From CAYNRA01 sp046296415 (GTDB taxonomy: Bacteria; Bacteroidota; Bacteroidia; Cytophagales; Spirosomataceae), in contig JBKBLN010000002.1 of the NCBI GenBank assembly GCA_046296415.1, forward strand, positions 806,001 through 870,000: DNA of 64,000 nucleotides. Direction: 5' to 3'. Each line of letters begins with the position of its first letter. The stretch's first letter is position 1. Both the position numbers and the translations under genes were made by a program. Shown piece by piece: positions 8,429 to 17,379 of this stretch. Under the pieces are notes generated by a model. It saw only the letters and a list, made by a program, of their open reading frames with translations, made no database searches and had not been told where the DNA came from.

Positions 8429-9766
8429 ATGAAGAAAATGTATTTTCTAGCTTGTTTTTGTCTCTTTTTAGGACAAGTCCAAGCTCAACAAACTGCGGCC
8501 GATTATTTCGATATCGGTGTGAATAAAAGTAAATCAGGTGATTACATTGGTGCACTCACCGCCTTTAGCACGGCCATCACCATGAACCCCGAAAATGCGC
8601 AGTGTTATTATAACCGTGGGCTCACCAAACAAATCCTAAAAGACCACCGAGGCGCTATTTTGGATTTTGATCGAACCATCGACTTAAGTCCTCAAAATTC
8701 GCTTGCCTATTTGTACCGTGGGGTCTCCAAGTCAGCACAGGATGACAATCGGGCAGCTCTTCAAGATTACAACCGGGCAATCGAACTAAACGATGATGAT
8801 GCCTCCGCGTACCTTCAACGGGGATTCGCCCGGATCAAACTTCAGGATTTCCGCAAAGCTATTCAAGACTTTACCAAGGTCGTAGAGCTGAACTCCGACG
8901 ACGCCATTAAATACCAAGCCTATTATTCGCGCGGTTTTTGCAAGGCTGCTCTCGACGATTTCCAAGGAAGTATCGCCGATTACTCACGGAGTGCAGAGAT
9001 CAATCCCAAGCGCTCGCAGACCTTTGCCTCCCGTGGATTTAGCCGAATCAAAATTGCCGATTACCAAGGGGCGATCAAAGATTATGATGAAGCGATCAAG
9101 CTCAACCCTGAGGATACCGAACTTTTCTCGAATCGTGGATTTGCCAAAACCAAAGTAGATGATTTTAAAGGAGCCATTTTGGATTTTGATAAAGCCATTG
9201 GCTTAAATGCAGGTAATATTCAAGCTTACTATGGACGAGGCTTTTGCTATTCCCGAATCGGAAATCAGAAAAATGCCACCGCCGACCTCACCAAGGCGAT
9301 CGAAATAAACAATACCAACATGGACTCTAAAGTGGTTTACTCCTCTAGTATGTCCAGAAAAACTTTGGATGACTTGCGCAATGCCGTACAAGAGAATTCA
9401 AAAATCAATGCCTTTTCAGAGGATCGATCCGAAGCATTTTATATTCGAGGATTATCTAAATTCAAAGCCAATGACCCCAAAGGAGCCCTCTTGGATCTAA
9501 ATACCTCCATTGAGCTCAATCCGACCTACGCAGAGGCTCATTTTCTACGAGGCTTGGTACGTTCTTCAACCGGATTGCAGAAAGAGGCTTTGTTGGATTG
9601 CTCTAATGCCATCAAAATCAATTCCAAATACCCAGAGGCTTTCTATGTTCGGGGAATCATTAAATATTCCTTGGGAGATACCAATGCGGGTTGCTACGAC
9701 CTTAGCCGCGCAGGGGAGCTAGGTTACTCTGCAGCGTATGGCGTCATTCGAGAATATTGTAACTAA
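8429..9766 (+). CDS. Secreted tetratricopeptide repeat protein
   Basis: 445 residues with a signal peptide ending around VQAQ20. From about residue 23 to the end it is built of roughly twelve TPR units. Their recurring core is (A/S)xxxRGxxKxxxxDxxxAxxDxxxAIxLNP, including YNRGLTK, YLQRGFARIK, ASRGFSRIKI and FYVRGIIKYS. One unit around residues 290-325 is divergent. TPR solenoids scaffold protein complexes, here in the periplasm or at the outer membrane; the partner is unknown. The gene is monocistronic, with its own promoter-like site and a strong terminator just after the stop. Confidence 0.88.
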   Translation: MKKMYFLACFCLFLGQVQAQQTAADYFDIGVNKSKSGDYIGALTAFSTAITMNPENAQCYYNRGLTKQILKDHRGAILDFDRTIDLSPQNSLAYLYRGVSKSAQDDNRAALQDYNRAIELNDDDASAYLQRGFARIKLQDFRKAIQDFTKVVELNSDDAIKYQAYYSRGFCKAALDDFQGSIADYSRSAEINPKRSQTFASRGFSRIKIADYQGAIKDYDEAIKLNPEDTELFSNRGFAKTKVDDFKGAILDFDKAIGLNAGNIQAYYGRGFCYSRIGNQKNATADLTKAIEINNTNMDSKVVYSSSMSRKTLDDLRNAVQENSKINAFSEDRSEAFYIRGLSKFKANDPKGALLDLNTSIELNPTYAEAHFLRGLVRSSTGLQKEALLDCSNAIKINSKYPEAFYVRGIIKYSLGDTNAGCYDLSRAGELGYSAAYGVIREYCN

Positions 9767-9780
9767 GACCAGGTGATTTC

Positions 9781-9814
9781 AGCCCCTCAACTTCTTAGTT
9801 GGGGGGCTTTTTTT
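9781..9814 (+). terminator. Rho-independent terminator of the TPR gene
   Basis: An 11-base stem (AGCCCCTCAAC with GTTGGGGGGCT, one G-T pair) and a 6-base loop are followed by a T-run at 9808-9814. It is oriented for the plus strand and touches the stop of the convergent maf gene. Confidence 0.88.
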
Positions 9815-10400
9815 ATGGGTGGAGCTGAATCCACGGTTGAAGTGCCTCATATACTAGGTGGGCTGGCAACCCCATGATCGTATAAAATGACCCCTCTATA
9901 TGCACAACCCCGGCCAATCCAATAAAATCCTGAACACCATACCCACCAGCTTTATCAAAAGGACGGCACGTGGCAATGTAATGGTTGATCTCGGCCGATG
10001 ATAACTCTTTGAATATGACCTTGGCTTGATCGGACCGCACAGAGATTTGTTGGGACGTCCGGACGCAGAACGCCGTAACGACCATGTGGGTTTTTCCACT
10101 CAAGGACATCAACATGTCATAGGCCTCTTCGGTAGTAGAGGGCTTATTTAAGATTTCACCCGATGGGGCAACCACCACAGTATCTGCCGCTAGTATGACC
10201 TGATTCGCGGCCAGATCCCCAAAAGCACGAGCCTTTTTTTCAGCCAAATAAGCAGGTACTTGATCCGCTGGGAGTTGGGAAGAGAAAGACTCATCTATGT
10301 CGAGGGCACGTACTTGAAAAGGTAATCCGAGTTTCTCTAAAATCTCTTGTCGACGGGGGGATTGAGAGGCCAGAATAAGCTCTCCAGAAAATTTTATCAT
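9813..10400 (-). CDS. maf: Maf-like nucleoside triphosphate pyrophosphatase
   Basis: 195 residues, the full length of the family. Landmarks are the N-terminal ASQSPRR (14-17 SPRR) that binds the triphosphate, the catalytic Asp73 in LAADTVV, the NKP segment near residue 86, and DKAGGYGVQD near residue 150. Maf enzymes hydrolyse dTTP/UTP or modified nucleotides to monophosphates, a house-cleaning role in the cytoplasm that has also been linked to septum formation. The gene is divergent from marR across a 107-base spacer holding the proposed operator at 10470-10490. Confidence 0.93.
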   Translation of the reverse strand: MIKFSGELILASQSPRRQEILEKLGLPFQVRALDIDESFSSQLPADQVPAYLAEKKARAFGDLAANQVILAADTVVVAPSGEILNKPSTTEEAYDMLMSLSGKTHMVVTAFCVRTSQQISVRSDQAKVIFKELSSAEINHYIATCRPFDKAGGYGVQDFIGLAGVVHIEGSFYTIMGLPAHLVYEALQPWIQLHP

Positions 10401-10469
10401 TTTTTTTTAGACAAATGAAACAAACCGGAATCGATTTGCGTTTAAAATTCAAAACCAATGTAATTAATG

Positions 10470-10490
10470 TCGATACATTTAACGTATCAA
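10470..10490. promoter_or_regulatory. Inverted repeat, candidate MarR operator
   Basis: Arms TCGATAC and GTATCAA (six of seven pairs match) are separated by ATTTAAC, 17 bases before the marR ATG. MarR regulators commonly repress their own operon through such a site. The binding is inferred from position and symmetry only. Confidence 0.45.
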
Positions 10491-10507
10491 CTTAATTTTC
10501 CAAAGTT

Positions 10508-10966
10508 ATGGATTTAGCCCAGGAAATCAAGCAAACCAAACCCTTCCGAAATCCGACTCAGCAGGCCGTGGTAAACATCATGTACACCAACAACTGGCTA
10601 TGTACCCGTCAGACTCGGATATTCAAGAAATTCGGTATTAGTTTACAACAATACAATGTACTGCGTATTTTGAAGGGACATCATCCAGAGCCAATTATGA
10701 TCAATGGCATCATTGATCGCATGCTGGATAAGATGTCGAACGCCTCTCGCTTGGTAGATAAATTGGTCCAAAAGAACTTGGTAGTTCGGACCAACCGTGA
10801 AACCGACCGTCGGGCATGTGATGTATCGATCTCGGATGAGGGAGTCGCTTTGCTCGCTAAAATCAGCAAAGAACTAGCCAAAATGGAAGATTCCATTGAG
10901 GGTCTCAACGAGGATGAATTATTGGAACTGAATCGTTTACTCGATAAATTCAGATCATCTAACTAA
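10508..10966 (+). CDS. MarR family transcriptional regulator
   Basis: 152 residues with a winged helix-turn-helix. The recognition part is around residues 60-95 (IDRMLDKMSNASRLVDKLVQKNLV), and the wing has the typical NRETDRRACDVSISDEG. The helices at both ends form the dimer. It is probably a repressor released by a small ligand or by oxidation. The yceI gene starts 32 bases downstream with no terminator between, so the two likely form an operon and the regulator may control YceI export or lipid/isoprenoid stress. Confidence 0.9.
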   Translation: MDLAQEIKQTKPFRNPTQQAVVNIMYTNNWLCTRQTRIFKKFGISLQQYNVLRILKGHHPEPIMINGIIDRMLDKMSNASRLVDKLVQKNLVVRTNRETDRRACDVSISDEGVALLAKISKELAKMEDSIEGLNEDELLELNRLLDKFRSSN

Positions 10967-10998
10967 ATCTTTTTTCACTCTTTTAAACTTTTTCTATC

Positions 10999-11595
10999 AT
11001 GAAAAAAACTGTTTTGTCTCTTTTCGTTGCTTTAACAGCTACACTTACTTCAATTGCTCACAAACCTGTTCCACCTAGCAATGTGGAGTTGGACAATGCA
11101 AAAAGTACATTCAAATGGTTAGGTAAAAAATTCACAGGTGAGCACTTCGGAACCGTGGGTATCAAATCAGGTTCTTTCACTGTTGACGGCACAAAACTAG
11201 TCGGAGGTTCGTTTGTGATCGATATGAATTCCATCGTTTGTGACGATTTGAAAGATGCGGAATACAATGGTAAATTGGTAGGTCACTTGAAATCAGACGA
11301 TTTCTTTGGTGTAGCTAAATTCCCTACAGCGAATTTCAAAATTGTATCGGCTACTGTAAAAGCTGGTAACAAGTATACCATCACCGGTGACCTAACCATC
11401 AAAGGAAAAACCAAGCGTATTTCCTTCCCGGCGTATGTGAATGTAGCGAACGGTAAAGTTGCAGCACAAGCTACTTTCGCCATCGATCGTTCGGATTTTG
11501 ATGTTAAATTTGGTTCTTCTTCTTTCTTTGATGGTCTTGGAGAGAAGGTTATTTATGACGATTTCAACGTTACCTTGAACTTAGTTTCAAAGTAA
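10999..11595 (+). CDS. YceI family periplasmic lipid-binding protein
   Basis: 198 residues with signal peptide MKKTVLSLFVALTATLTSIA. The rest is the YceI lipocalin-like barrel: STFKWLGKKFTGEHFGTVGI, then GGSFVIDMNSIVCDDL, FFGVAKFPTANFKI, GDLTIKGKTKRISFP and FAIDRSDFDVKFGS. YceI proteins bind polyprenyl-type or other amphipathic molecules in the periplasm. It is second gene of a marR-yceI operon, ended by the terminator at 11623. Confidence 0.93.
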   Translation: MKKTVLSLFVALTATLTSIAHKPVPPSNVELDNAKSTFKWLGKKFTGEHFGTVGIKSGSFTVDGTKLVGGSFVIDMNSIVCDDLKDAEYNGKLVGHLKSDDFFGVAKFPTANFKIVSATVKAGNKYTITGDLTIKGKTKRISFPAYVNVANGKVAAQATFAIDRSDFDVKFGSSSFFDGLGEKVIYDDFNVTLNLVSK

Positions 11596-11622
11596 TTCGA
11601 ACCCGTTAAATCCACACACACA

Positions 11623-11656
11623 GCCCTCTCCCATTGCTGGGGAGGGCATTTTTTTT
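11623..11656 (+). terminator. Rho-independent terminator after yceI
   Basis: The arms GCCCTCTCCC and GGGGAGGGC pair with one G-T around a short loop, followed by eight T residues at 11649-11656. Confidence 0.88.
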
Positions 11657-11696
11657 GGAAAAACTCCGTATCTTGCTAACATAAACTCAATCCTTC

Positions 11697-12887
11697 ATGA
11701 AAATTCGGTTCATCCCTCTACTTTTGGGCATTCTATGGCTGGCCTCCTGCTCTACCCCAGACTCCCCGACACCTGAAACTGATGCCTATTTAGTGGAAGC
11801 CAATGTCGTATCCGATGTTGATGCCGCTACGTTGCGTACCTCATTAAACCAAGCCCTAGGGCCCCAAGGCGCTGCCTTTACTTTGTTGGTTCGGTCGGGA
11901 GTTAAACAGTTGAAACTGACCTACAAAACCAAAGATATGGATGGAAAAGAGGTGGTCGCTTCGGGCGCATTAATTATCCCGACGGGTTTTCCTAATGTTC
12001 CCCTTGCCCTTGCCAGCATCCAACATGGCACTCTATTTGATGAGACCGACGCCCCCTCTTACTTTAAACCAGGTACAGAAAGTACGTTTGGGACCTTATT
12101 TGCCGGGGCTGGATTTATCATTGCGATGCCCGATTACTTGGGATACGGAGCTTCAAAAACCTCCTTTCATCCTTATGAACACCGCCAAGGTTCGGCGGAT
12201 CCCAATGTAGACTTCTTGTTGGCCGTGGAAGAATATTTGACCAAAGAAAAAGTAAACTGGAACGGTAAATTATTACTAGCGGGATACTCGCAAGGAGGCT
12301 ACGTAACCCTTGCCATGCAAAAGAAGTTGGAAGAAACCCCCTCAACCCCATTCAAATTAGCTGCTTCCTCCTGTGGAGCCGGTGCGTATAATAAGTCCTT
12401 GACCGTTCGGAGATTGGTCACAGAACCATCTGCAGGTGAAATCAACCATAACCAATCCTATATTTGGGTGCTTCAAACCTACGACCGACTGTATAAATTG
12501 AATCGTCCATTGACAACCTATTTTCGATCTCCCTTTGCTGAACAAATCAGTCAAACGGGTATTCGAACCCAACTTTCTGGACCCTTCTTAAATTTTTTAC
12601 AACCTTCCTTCATCCAAGGAGTTGTTTCCGGATCAGACACACCACTATTAAATGCCATAGCAGATAATGATTTGATGAACTGGGCACCTAAAATTCCGAC
12701 TCGATTATACCATGGAACCGTCGATACCTACGTGCCTTTCTATAATAGCGAAACAGCAGCTGAGGAAATGAGACGGCGCGGAGCCACCCAAGTTCAATTA
12801 ATTCCGATTCAAGGAGGAGACCACGCGACCTCCATTACCACATTTTTGTTGGGTACCTACGAATTGTTTACAACCAATGCGAACTAA
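11697..12887 (+). CDS. Lipoprotein alpha/beta hydrolase, secretory lipase-like
   Basis: 396 residues. A lipoprotein signal is clear (LLGILWLASC with Cys18). The body is an alpha/beta hydrolase with nucleophile Ser198 in LLAGYSQGGYV; likely acid Asp in HGTVDTYVP and His in GGDHATS near the C-terminus. A long lid-like insertion of about 100 residues lies between strand 6 and the Asp motif. It resembles secretory lipases and esterases of the Aspergillus/Candida LIP type. It is anchored to a membrane and probably cleaves esters outside the cytoplasm. It overlaps the next gene by 11 bases, so the two are co-translated. Confidence 0.85.
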   Translation: MKIRFIPLLLGILWLASCSTPDSPTPETDAYLVEANVVSDVDAATLRTSLNQALGPQGAAFTLLVRSGVKQLKLTYKTKDMDGKEVVASGALIIPTGFPNVPLALASIQHGTLFDETDAPSYFKPGTESTFGTLFAGAGFIIAMPDYLGYGASKTSFHPYEHRQGSADPNVDFLLAVEEYLTKEKVNWNGKLLLAGYSQGGYVTLAMQKKLEETPSTPFKLAASSCGAGAYNKSLTVRRLVTEPSAGEINHNQSYIWVLQTYDRLYKLNRPLTTYFRSPFAEQISQTGIRTQLSGPFLNFLQPSFIQGVVSGSDTPLLNAIADNDLMNWAPKIPTRLYHGTVDTYVPFYNSETAAEEMRRRGATQVQLIPIQGGDHATSITTFLLGTYELFTTNAN

Positions 12888-14175
12888 AACCCTTTCTTTG
12901 TTTTGTATTTCTCTTTTTGCCACTTCAAGGCTGATAGGCCAAACTTCCCCTCAGTTTGAAGCGGCCGGACTGCTCATGTTACACGATGCCGACATGCAGG
13001 CCGCTACCTTTAGTCAAGGAACTTGGAATCGAGACCCCAATCATCGGGATTTATTTTCCACGTTGACGTTCCCATTGAAAAATCCGCTCGAAACCGTGTT
13101 TCGGTCAACCCCCGTCCCAAACTCCAGTATTCGTACCGGAAAAAGCGTTGTAATTCACCCAGAATTAAAATTAGCCTATGTATTGGAACACCGGGGTGGG
13201 CTTGGGAAAGAGGTTACACAAGTGAGTGTTTCCGCCGACATGACGGATATACCAGCGGGAGAGTTCCTTACCCTAGTGGATTTCAGCGACTTGGAGGCAC
13301 CAAAAGCTTTATACAAAATGCCCATCGCTAAAAATGCGACCAGCATTTCCATTTCCCCTGACCACCACTATTTGGCTATTTCCTCTACCGAGGACGAAAG
13401 AGAAATCGAAATCATTGAACTTAGTGAAGACGGTAGGCCCATCCGGATCATCACCAAACCGTCGGCATTTCCTTCCGGTAAAATTGTGGATGTGCAATGG
13501 CATCCATCCGGGGATTATGTGGCCTACATCAATGCCACTAGTAAAACAGTGGGCATACTAAAGGCCATCAAAGATGGTCCTACCGGTAAAATGATCCGGA
13601 TGGAACAAGGAGATCATACTTTAGCGGTCGGTAAAAGTCCGGTGCAAGGGAAATTCTCTCCCGATGGATCCTACTTTTTTGTGATGGATGCCAAAAAATC
13701 GAAAGCCGATTTCCGAGTTTCCGAAAAAGGCGAATTGTTTGTAATCAAACTCAATGCAGAAGGAAATCATTTCCTTTTATCGCGTTGTACACTGGGAGAG
13801 AACCCGACCGATCTAGCGGTGCACCCGAACGGGATGTGGGCTTTGGTCACCAATGCAGAAAAATCGTATGTTCAAGGATCTGAAACTCCCGCCACATCGG
13901 CTACGATCTCCATCCTAGCCATCACCGGTCAAGGAAACGCCACCACCCAACGCGAAATCACACTAGAAGGGGCCATTCCCATGTCTGTCACTTGGGATAA
14001 AACCGGTAAACATGTCATAACAGGCCAATATGAAATGGCCAATTTTGGCATAAAGGTTGGTGGATTAGATTTTTGGCGATGGCAAGATACCACCGGAAAA
14101 CCTCAATTAATTCCCCAAAATGGCAAGGTTTTGGTTCCTCGAGGAGTACACTCGATCCTATCGATCCCTAACTAA
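12877..14175 (+). CDS. Secreted beta-propeller protein of unknown function
   Basis: 432 residues with a signal peptide ending near LIGQ22. Repeated blade-like segments occur, such as ISISPDHHYLAISSTEDEREIEII, VDVQWHPSGDYVAYINATS, GKFSPDGSYFFVMDAKKS, DLAVHPNGMWALVTNAEK and VTWDKTGKHVITGQY. They look like a YVTN/lactonase-type seven-blade propeller. No catalytic site is recognised. It overlaps the lipase-like lipoprotein upstream and lies 9 bases before a ROK regulator, so the three form one operon. Confidence 0.75.
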   Translation: MRTKTLSLFCISLFATSRLIGQTSPQFEAAGLLMLHDADMQAATFSQGTWNRDPNHRDLFSTLTFPLKNPLETVFRSTPVPNSSIRTGKSVVIHPELKLAYVLEHRGGLGKEVTQVSVSADMTDIPAGEFLTLVDFSDLEAPKALYKMPIAKNATSISISPDHHYLAISSTEDEREIEIIELSEDGRPIRIITKPSAFPSGKIVDVQWHPSGDYVAYINATSKTVGILKAIKDGPTGKMIRMEQGDHTLAVGKSPVQGKFSPDGSYFFVMDAKKSKADFRVSEKGELFVIKLNAEGNHFLLSRCTLGENPTDLAVHPNGMWALVTNAEKSYVQGSETPATSATISILAITGQGNATTQREITLEGAIPMSVTWDKTGKHVITGQYEMANFGIKVGGLDFWRWQDTTGKPQLIPQNGKVLVPRGVHSILSIPN

Positions 14176-14184
14176 CAGGAAAAT

Positions 14185-15375
14185 ATGATTCAAGAATCCG
14201 TAGTTTCACTTAAAAAGCGGCATTCGAAGCAAGCTTGTGTCAAATTTTTGTATACTGAAGGAGCTTCCACACTAGCCACGCTGGCTAAATCACTTCGTAT
14301 TTCAATTCCGTCGGCCACTTCGTTGGTTCAAGAATTAATTCTTGAAGATTGGGTCGTGGAATTGGGTGCCATGAATTCAAAGTTTGGTCGGAAACCCACC
14401 TTATTTGATATCAATCCGCAAAAGAAATCCATCCTCATTCTGGACATTGGGATTTACCAAAGCGTTTTAAAGAAACTCGATTTACGGAATCAGGTCAAAA
14501 TCGTGGCAGAGATCAATCTAGCCATCAATGAGCCCGACTTTACTACCCAACTAATTCCTTGGGTGCAGGATCACATGGAGAGCATCGGAGAAATATGGGG
14601 GATTGGAATTACCAGCCCAGGGTTGATTGAACAAGATACACTGGCCAATCATACCTACTTAAATCACCAAGCGAGTGGTGAAACCTTGGTTTCGCTATTG
14701 CAAAAAATTGGTCAGGTTCCTGCTTTTATCATCAATGACACAAAAGCCTCATTGCTTGGAGAAACCCGATTTGGGTTGGCCCACGAAAAGAAAAATGTCA
14801 TGCTGCTAAATCTGGATTGGGGAATTGGATTAGGGGTCTTGTCAAATGGGGAGATCATTCAAGGCCACAATGGATTTGCTGGTGAAATCGGGCACATTCA
14901 GGTGATTCCAGGGGGTGAATTATGTCATTGCGGTAAAATTGGTTGTTTGGAGACCGTGGCGTCCGTCGCTTCTTTATTGCGAAAGGCTCAACTTGGTCTT
15001 GATCGAAAAACCCCAACAAAACTTCAGGAGGCGCCTCGCCCACTCACCCTTCCCACCATGATCCAGGCTGCCCATCTAGGAGACGAATTCACCATCGAAC
15101 TAATCTACGAACTAGGGAGAGAATTAGGAAAAGGGCTTTCTATGGCCGTGCACCTTTTGAATCCAGAACTAATCATCATTGACGGGCTACTCACCAGTGT
15201 AGGGAGCAATCTCACCTCGGCCATTGAACAATCCTTAAATAAATACTGCTTGCGAGACTTTAAAAATCAATTGCAAGTCATGACGTCTCCCCTAGGAGAA
15301 ACCGCCAAGACGTTGGGTGCCAAACACCATGTATTTGAAATGCTCGTGGAGCAAGAGTTTCAAGAGGCCGGATAA
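14185..15375 (+). CDS. ROK family protein, NagC/XylR-type transcriptional regulator
   Basis: 396 residues. The N-terminal 80 residues form a winged helix (LATLAKSLRISIPSATSLVQELI), then an actin-like ROK domain with a DxGxx phosphate loop near residue 93. The ROK zinc motif is complete: His237 in EIGHI, then Cys247, Cys249 and Cys254 (CHCGKIGCLE). Kinase-type residues are partly kept (IINDTKASLLGE), so a sugar kinase activity cannot be excluded. The HTH makes a sugar-responsive regulator most likely. Its position behind the lipase and propeller genes suggests it controls that operon. Confidence 0.87.
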   Translation: MIQESVVSLKKRHSKQACVKFLYTEGASTLATLAKSLRISIPSATSLVQELILEDWVVELGAMNSKFGRKPTLFDINPQKKSILILDIGIYQSVLKKLDLRNQVKIVAEINLAINEPDFTTQLIPWVQDHMESIGEIWGIGITSPGLIEQDTLANHTYLNHQASGETLVSLLQKIGQVPAFIINDTKASLLGETRFGLAHEKKNVMLLNLDWGIGLGVLSNGEIIQGHNGFAGEIGHIQVIPGGELCHCGKIGCLETVASVASLLRKAQLGLDRKTPTKLQEAPRPLTLPTMIQAAHLGDEFTIELIYELGRELGKGLSMAVHLLNPELIIIDGLLTSVGSNLTSAIEQSLNKYCLRDFKNQLQVMTSPLGETAKTLGAKHHVFEMLVEQEFQEAG

Positions 15376-15421
15376 TCCAGATTTTTCAGAAAGGACAGAC
15401 CAAACCAACAGGATTAATCTG

Positions 15422-15429
15422 TATTTTTG
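15422..15429 (+). promoter_or_regulatory. Bacteroidota-type -7 element TATTTTTG
   Basis: An exact TAnnTTTG match 17 bases before the pyrB ATG. It would give a very short leader. No clear TTG is found at -33. Confidence 0.4.
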
Positions 15430-15446
15430 CCAAACTTTTCTCCGAC

Positions 15447-16361
15447 ATGCATACGAAACATCTGCTAGGTATAAAGGATCTTCCTACCCAAGACATCCAA
15501 CTTATTTTACATACTGCAAAAGAGTTTAAGGAGGTCATCAATCGGCCAATTAAGAAAGTTCCTTCCCTGCGCGACATCACTATTGCGAATGTTTTCTTCG
15601 AAAACTCAACCCGAACTCGTCTTTCGTTTGAATTGGCTGAAAAACGTTTGTCTGCGGATGTGATCAATTTTTCAGCCTCTGGAAGTTCTGTAAAAAAGGG
15701 GGAAACACTGCTGGATACTGTAAACAATATTTTGGCGATGAAAGTCGACATGATTGTCATGCGACATAGTAGCCCCGGGGCTCCTCACTTTTTGGCAAAA
15801 CATATTCAAGCCAATATCGTCAATGCCGGTGATGGAACCCACGAACATCCTACCCAAGCCTTGCTCGATGCGTTTTCAATGCAAGAAAAACTTGGAAACC
15901 TAGAAGGAAAAAAGATCCTGATTGTAGGTGATATTTTGCATTCCCGCGTGGCTCTTTCCAATATTTTTTGCCTTCAAAAATTAGGAGCAGAAGTTCGGGT
16001 TTGTGGCCCAAGTACCTTAATTCCAAAATACCTACCGGAACTGGGAGTGCAGGTCATGACCAACCTAGATGAAGCCTTGGCTTGGTGCGATGTGGCCAAT
16101 GTACTTCGTATCCAATTGGAACGACAACAGATAAAATATTTTCCATCTCTTCGTGAGTACACACAGTTTTTTGGAATCGATAAACAACGGTTGTCACGTT
16201 TACCCAAGCCGATCGTCATCATGCATCCTGGACCCATCAATCGGGGAGTTGAGTTGGCATCTGACGCCGCCGATTCGGATCAAGCCATTATCTTAGACCA
16301 AGTCGAAAATGGCGTTGCCGTTCGGATGGCCGTTCTTTATTTATTAGCTCAAAATCGTTAA
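15447..16361 (+). CDS. pyrB: Aspartate carbamoyltransferase catalytic subunit
   Basis: 304 residues, family length. The carbamoyl-phosphate signature FENSTRTRLSFE (Ser54-Arg58) and the loop lysines at 83-84 (SSVKKGE) are present, along with HPTQALLDAF (134-143) and the C-terminal HPGPINRGVE aspartate site. It makes carbamoyl aspartate in de novo pyrimidine synthesis in the cytoplasm. No pyrI is adjacent, so the enzyme is of the unregulated trimer type or uses a partner elsewhere. carB, which supplies its substrate, lies at 37.6-40.4 kb. nuoC starts 3 bases after its stop. Confidence 0.96.
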   Translation: MHTKHLLGIKDLPTQDIQLILHTAKEFKEVINRPIKKVPSLRDITIANVFFENSTRTRLSFELAEKRLSADVINFSASGSSVKKGETLLDTVNNILAMKVDMIVMRHSSPGAPHFLAKHIQANIVNAGDGTHEHPTQALLDAFSMQEKLGNLEGKKILIVGDILHSRVALSNIFCLQKLGAEVRVCGPSTLIPKYLPELGVQVMTNLDEALAWCDVANVLRIQLERQQIKYFPSLREYTQFFGIDKQRLSRLPKPIVIMHPGPINRGVELASDAADSDQAIILDQVENGVAVRMAVLYLLAQNR

Positions 16362-16364
16362 ATC

Positions 16365-16865
16365 ATGCATTTTCAGGATTTCGACAACCAAGTAGCCGAC
16401 CTGCAAGCTCAATTTCCAGCGGATTGTTTTGTGGCGGTCAATTCGGAAGCAATACAACCTTTTATTGAGGTTAAACCCGAGGCATTGGTCGACATAGCGT
16501 CCTACTTACATCAGTCGCCCAAGCATTTCATGGATTTCCTCCACCTTATTTCACCCATCGACAATGGACCTGAAGTCGGGACAATCGAAATTCTGTACCA
16601 TCTTTCGTCGCTCCCACTCGAAAAAAGTATCATTTTAAAAGTAACCATTCCCCGTGACCCAGAAAATGCCAAGATCCATTCCGTGTCGAGCCTATGGAAA
16701 ACCGCAGACTGGCATGAACGAGAGGCATTTGATATGATGGGAATCCGATTTCTTAACCATCCCGATCTCCGCCGCATTCTCATGCCTGCCGACTGGGTGG
16801 GACACCCCTTGCGCAAGGATTACAAAGAACCCGAGTTTTATCACGGTATTCAGGTAAAATACTAA
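16365..16865 (+). CDS. nuoC: NADH-quinone oxidoreductase subunit C, orphan copy
   Basis: 166 residues of the 30-kDa subunit family of complex I. The signature is complete: WKTADWHEREAFDMMGIRFLNHPDLRRILMP, followed by the C-terminal GHPLRKDY and VKY. The subunit sits in the peripheral arm that links the Fe-S chain to quinone. It lies between pyrB and a phosphoesterase with 3-base gaps on both sides, and no other nuo gene is in the window. It is therefore either the cell's only nuoC, moved away from the nuo operon, or a second copy. Confidence 0.9.
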   Translation: MHFQDFDNQVADLQAQFPADCFVAVNSEAIQPFIEVKPEALVDIASYLHQSPKHFMDFLHLISPIDNGPEVGTIEILYHLSSLPLEKSIILKVTIPRDPENAKIHSVSSLWKTADWHEREAFDMMGIRFLNHPDLRRILMPADWVGHPLRKDYKEPEFYHGIQVKY

Positions 16866-16868
16866 TCC

Positions 16869-17354
16869 ATGATCCAGGTTGGTCTTATCTCCGACACCCA
16901 CGGATACTTGGATCCTGCAGTGTTCCATTTTTTCAAAGATGTTGACGAGATCTGGCATGCCGGTGATATCGGAAGCTGGGAAGTGTGGGATGCCCTGAAG
17001 AAATTTAAACCCTTGTTCGGAGTCTATGGAAATATCGACGGAAACGAATTCCGACAAGAATTGGAAGAAAATTGGATTTCCCAACGTGCCGGACTCACCA
17101 TTTTGATGACCCACATCGGTGGAAGACCCGGAAAATATCCTCAACGAGTCCAAAAATTACTGCTGGATGTAAAGCCGGACCTTTTCATCTGTGGCCATTC
17201 CCATATTTTGAAGGTGGTACGAGAGGATCGATTTTTTTACTTGAATCCGGGAGCGGCAGGGAAGATCGGTTTTCATACCCAACGAACCTTACTTCGTTTT
17301 TCATTACATCAACAAAAAATTCATAACTTAGAGGTGATTGAGTTAGTTTACTAA
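16869..17354 (+). CDS. YfcE/MJ0936 family metallophosphoesterase
   Basis: 161 residues. All metal-binding blocks of the calcineurin-like fold are visible: SDTHG (Asp9, His11), HAGDIGS (Asp33), GNIDGN, MTHIGG and CGHSH, then NPGAAG. YfcE-type enzymes cleave phosphodiesters in the cytoplasm with Mn or Ni. The natural substrate is unknown. It is the third gene of the pyrB-nuoC operon; the next gene starts 25 bases later and may be read through. Confidence 0.92.
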   Translation: MIQVGLISDTHGYLDPAVFHFFKDVDEIWHAGDIGSWEVWDALKKFKPLFGVYGNIDGNEFRQELEENWISQRAGLTILMTHIGGRPGKYPQRVQKLLLDVKPDLFICGHSHILKVVREDRFFYLNPGAAGKIGFHTQRTLLRFSLHQQKIHNLEVIELVY

Positions 17355-17379
17355 GAATATCTACTTTAAAACATCCCTC

